From positions 1 to 6,076 of the forward strand of contig DAOUSV010000102.1 in assembly GCA_030627065.1 (NCBI GenBank): a DNA stretch of 6,076 nt, written 5' to 3'. A model generated the notes under the pieces. It had not been told where the DNA came from. It ran no database searches and was given only the letters and a program-made list of their open reading frames with translations. The DNA comes from Piscirickettsiaceae bacterium (GTDB lineage: Bacteria; Pseudomonadota; Gammaproteobacteria; Nitrosococcales; Methylophagaceae). Of this stretch, positions 4,993 to 6,076 are shown one piece after another; within the stretch, counting starts at the first letter, position 1; every line of letters begins with the position of its first letter. The position numbers and the translations under genes were made by a program.

Positions 4993-6076
4993 TTACTTAA
5001 TACCTTGGCTGTTTAAATACTCTTCATAACTACCTTTAAAGTCGATAATACCGTCAGGTGACATATCAAAAATACGGGTTGCCAATGAAGATACAAATTC
5101 ACGATCATGGCTGACGAAGAACAACGTACCGTCGTATTTCGTTAACGCCATATTGAGTGATTCAATCGACTCCATATCCATGTGGTTAGTTGGTTCATCC
5201 ATGATTAAGATATTTGGTTTTTGTAATAATAACTTACCAAACATCATCCGGCCCTTTTCACCACCCGAGAGCACTTTTGCTTTTTTCTCAATGGAATGAC
5301 CAGAGAATAATAGGCGACCTAATGTGCCACGAATAACTTGTTCATCATCATTAGGGCGTCCCCATTGTGACATCCATTGGAATAAGTCTAAATCATTATC
5401 AAATAAACTCTCATGATCTTGGGCGTAATAACCAATATTAACATTTTCAGACCATTTAACATTACCTGATTTAGGTGCAAGTTCATTAGCAAGTGTTTTA
5501 GCTAAGGTTGTTTTACCGATACCGTTAGGGCCGATAATAGCGATACGCTCGCCCACTTCAGCCATGAACTTGAAGTCTTTAAATAAAAGCTCTTCATCAT
5601 CATAACCTTGACTAATGCTTCGCACTTCAACCGCATTACGGAACAATTTTTTCTCTTGTTCAAAGTTGATATAAGGATTAATACGGCTTGATGGCTTGAT
5701 GTCATCTAGCTGAATTTTATCAATTTGTTTAGCACGCGATGTCGCTTGTTTCGCTTTCGATGCATTAGCAGAGAAGCGACGTACAAAGTCTTGTAACTCA
5801 ATAATTTGTGCTTTTTTCTTGGCATTATCAGCAATTAAGCTGGCACGCGCTTGTGTTGATGCCAACATGTATTCATCGTAATTACCTGGATAAAGGCGAA
5901 GCTCACCAAAATCCATATCAGCGACATGCGTACAAACACTGTTTAAGAAATGGCGATCATGCGAAATAATGACCATGGTGCCACTACGTTGGTTGATAAT
6001 GTCTTCTAGCCAACGGATTGTATTGATATCCAAATGGTTAGTTGGCTCATCGAGTAACATAATGTCAGGTTCAGCA
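4993..6076 (-). CDS. ybiT: ABC-F family ATPase, YbiT type, partial (5' end outside window)
   Basis: The frame is open to the right edge; 360 C-terminal residues are present, against about 530 in E. coli YbiT, so the first nucleotide-binding site's Walker A and signature are missing. ABC-F proteins are soluble ATPases that act on the ribosome, not transporters. Numbering from the window edge, the visible parts are the first Walker B and D-loop LLDEPTNHLD (7-16), the H-loop ISHD (37-40), the inter-domain linker that reaches the P-site tRNA (about 75-120, with ASKAKQATSRAKQIDK), and the second ABC domain. That domain has GPNGIGKTT (182-190), signature LSGGEKGR (269-276), Walker B with DEPTNHMD (293-300) and SHDREF (322-327). 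The linker and the C-terminus EEYLNSQGIK match YbiT closely and not Uup, EttA or YheS. The ATG at 6060 lies inside Walker B and is not the true start. Confidence 0.94.
   Translation of the reverse strand, partial: AEPDIMLLDEPTNHLDINTIRWLEDIINQRSGTMVIISHDRHFLNSVCTHVADMDFGELRLYPGNYDEYMLASTQARASLIADNAKKKAQIIELQDFVRRFSANASKAKQATSRAKQIDKIQLDDIKPSSRINPYINFEQEKKLFRNAVEVRSISQGYDDEELLFKDFKFMAEVGERIAIIGPNGIGKTTLAKTLANELAPKSGNVKWSENVNIGYYAQDHESLFDNDLDLFQWMSQWGRPNDDEQVIRGTLGRLLFSGHSIEKKAKVLSGGEKGRMMFGKLLLQKPNILIMDEPTNHMDMESIESLNMALTKYDGTLFFVSHDREFVSSLATRIFDMSPDGIIDFKGSYEEYLNSQGIK

Overview
The window reads as an ordinary, densely packed stretch of chromosome from a moderately AT-rich gammaproteobacterium. 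The clues are a CsdA/DeaD-type RNA helicase, a YbiT-type ABC-F ATPase, a FocA-like formate channel and an SpmA-like inner-membrane protein, all close to gammaproteobacterial versions recalled from memory. The genus cannot be fixed from the sequence. There are no tRNA or rRNA genes, CRISPR arrays, insertion sequences, phage genes or other signs of recent transfer.

Layout from left to right. (1) 1-786, minus: N-terminal 262 residues of an SpmA-like nucleoside-recognition (Gate) membrane protein, cut by the left edge. (2) 842-866: intrinsic terminator of the helicase gene. (3) 874-2685, minus: complete deaD/csdA, preceded by a perfect TATAAT -10 box and a hairpin in its 5' leader. (4) 2686-2886: divergent intergenic region. 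(5) 2887-3940, plus: a two-gene operon, a FocA-family formate/nitrite channel (GTG start) followed 13 bases later by a dodecin. (6) 3953-3976: a strong hairpin between converging transcripts. (7) 4885-3988, minus: a two-gene operon, an exported SYLF/YSC84 protein followed after one base by an ASCH-domain protein. (8) 4958-4986: a hairpin. (9) 6076-4993, minus: C-terminal 360 residues of a YbiT-type ABC-F ATPase, cut by the right edge.

The helicase and the ABC-F protein both act on RNA or ribosomes, and the ASCH protein may also bind RNA, but they sit in separate transcription units and nothing shows that they work together. The arrangements most worth a second look are the pairing of a formate channel with a flavin/CoA-binding dodecin, and the coupling of a periplasmic SYLF protein to a cytoplasmic ASCH protein with almost no gap and no visible ribosome binding site for the second gene. 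I see no clearly new system here; the unusual points are gene pairings and small RNA structures.
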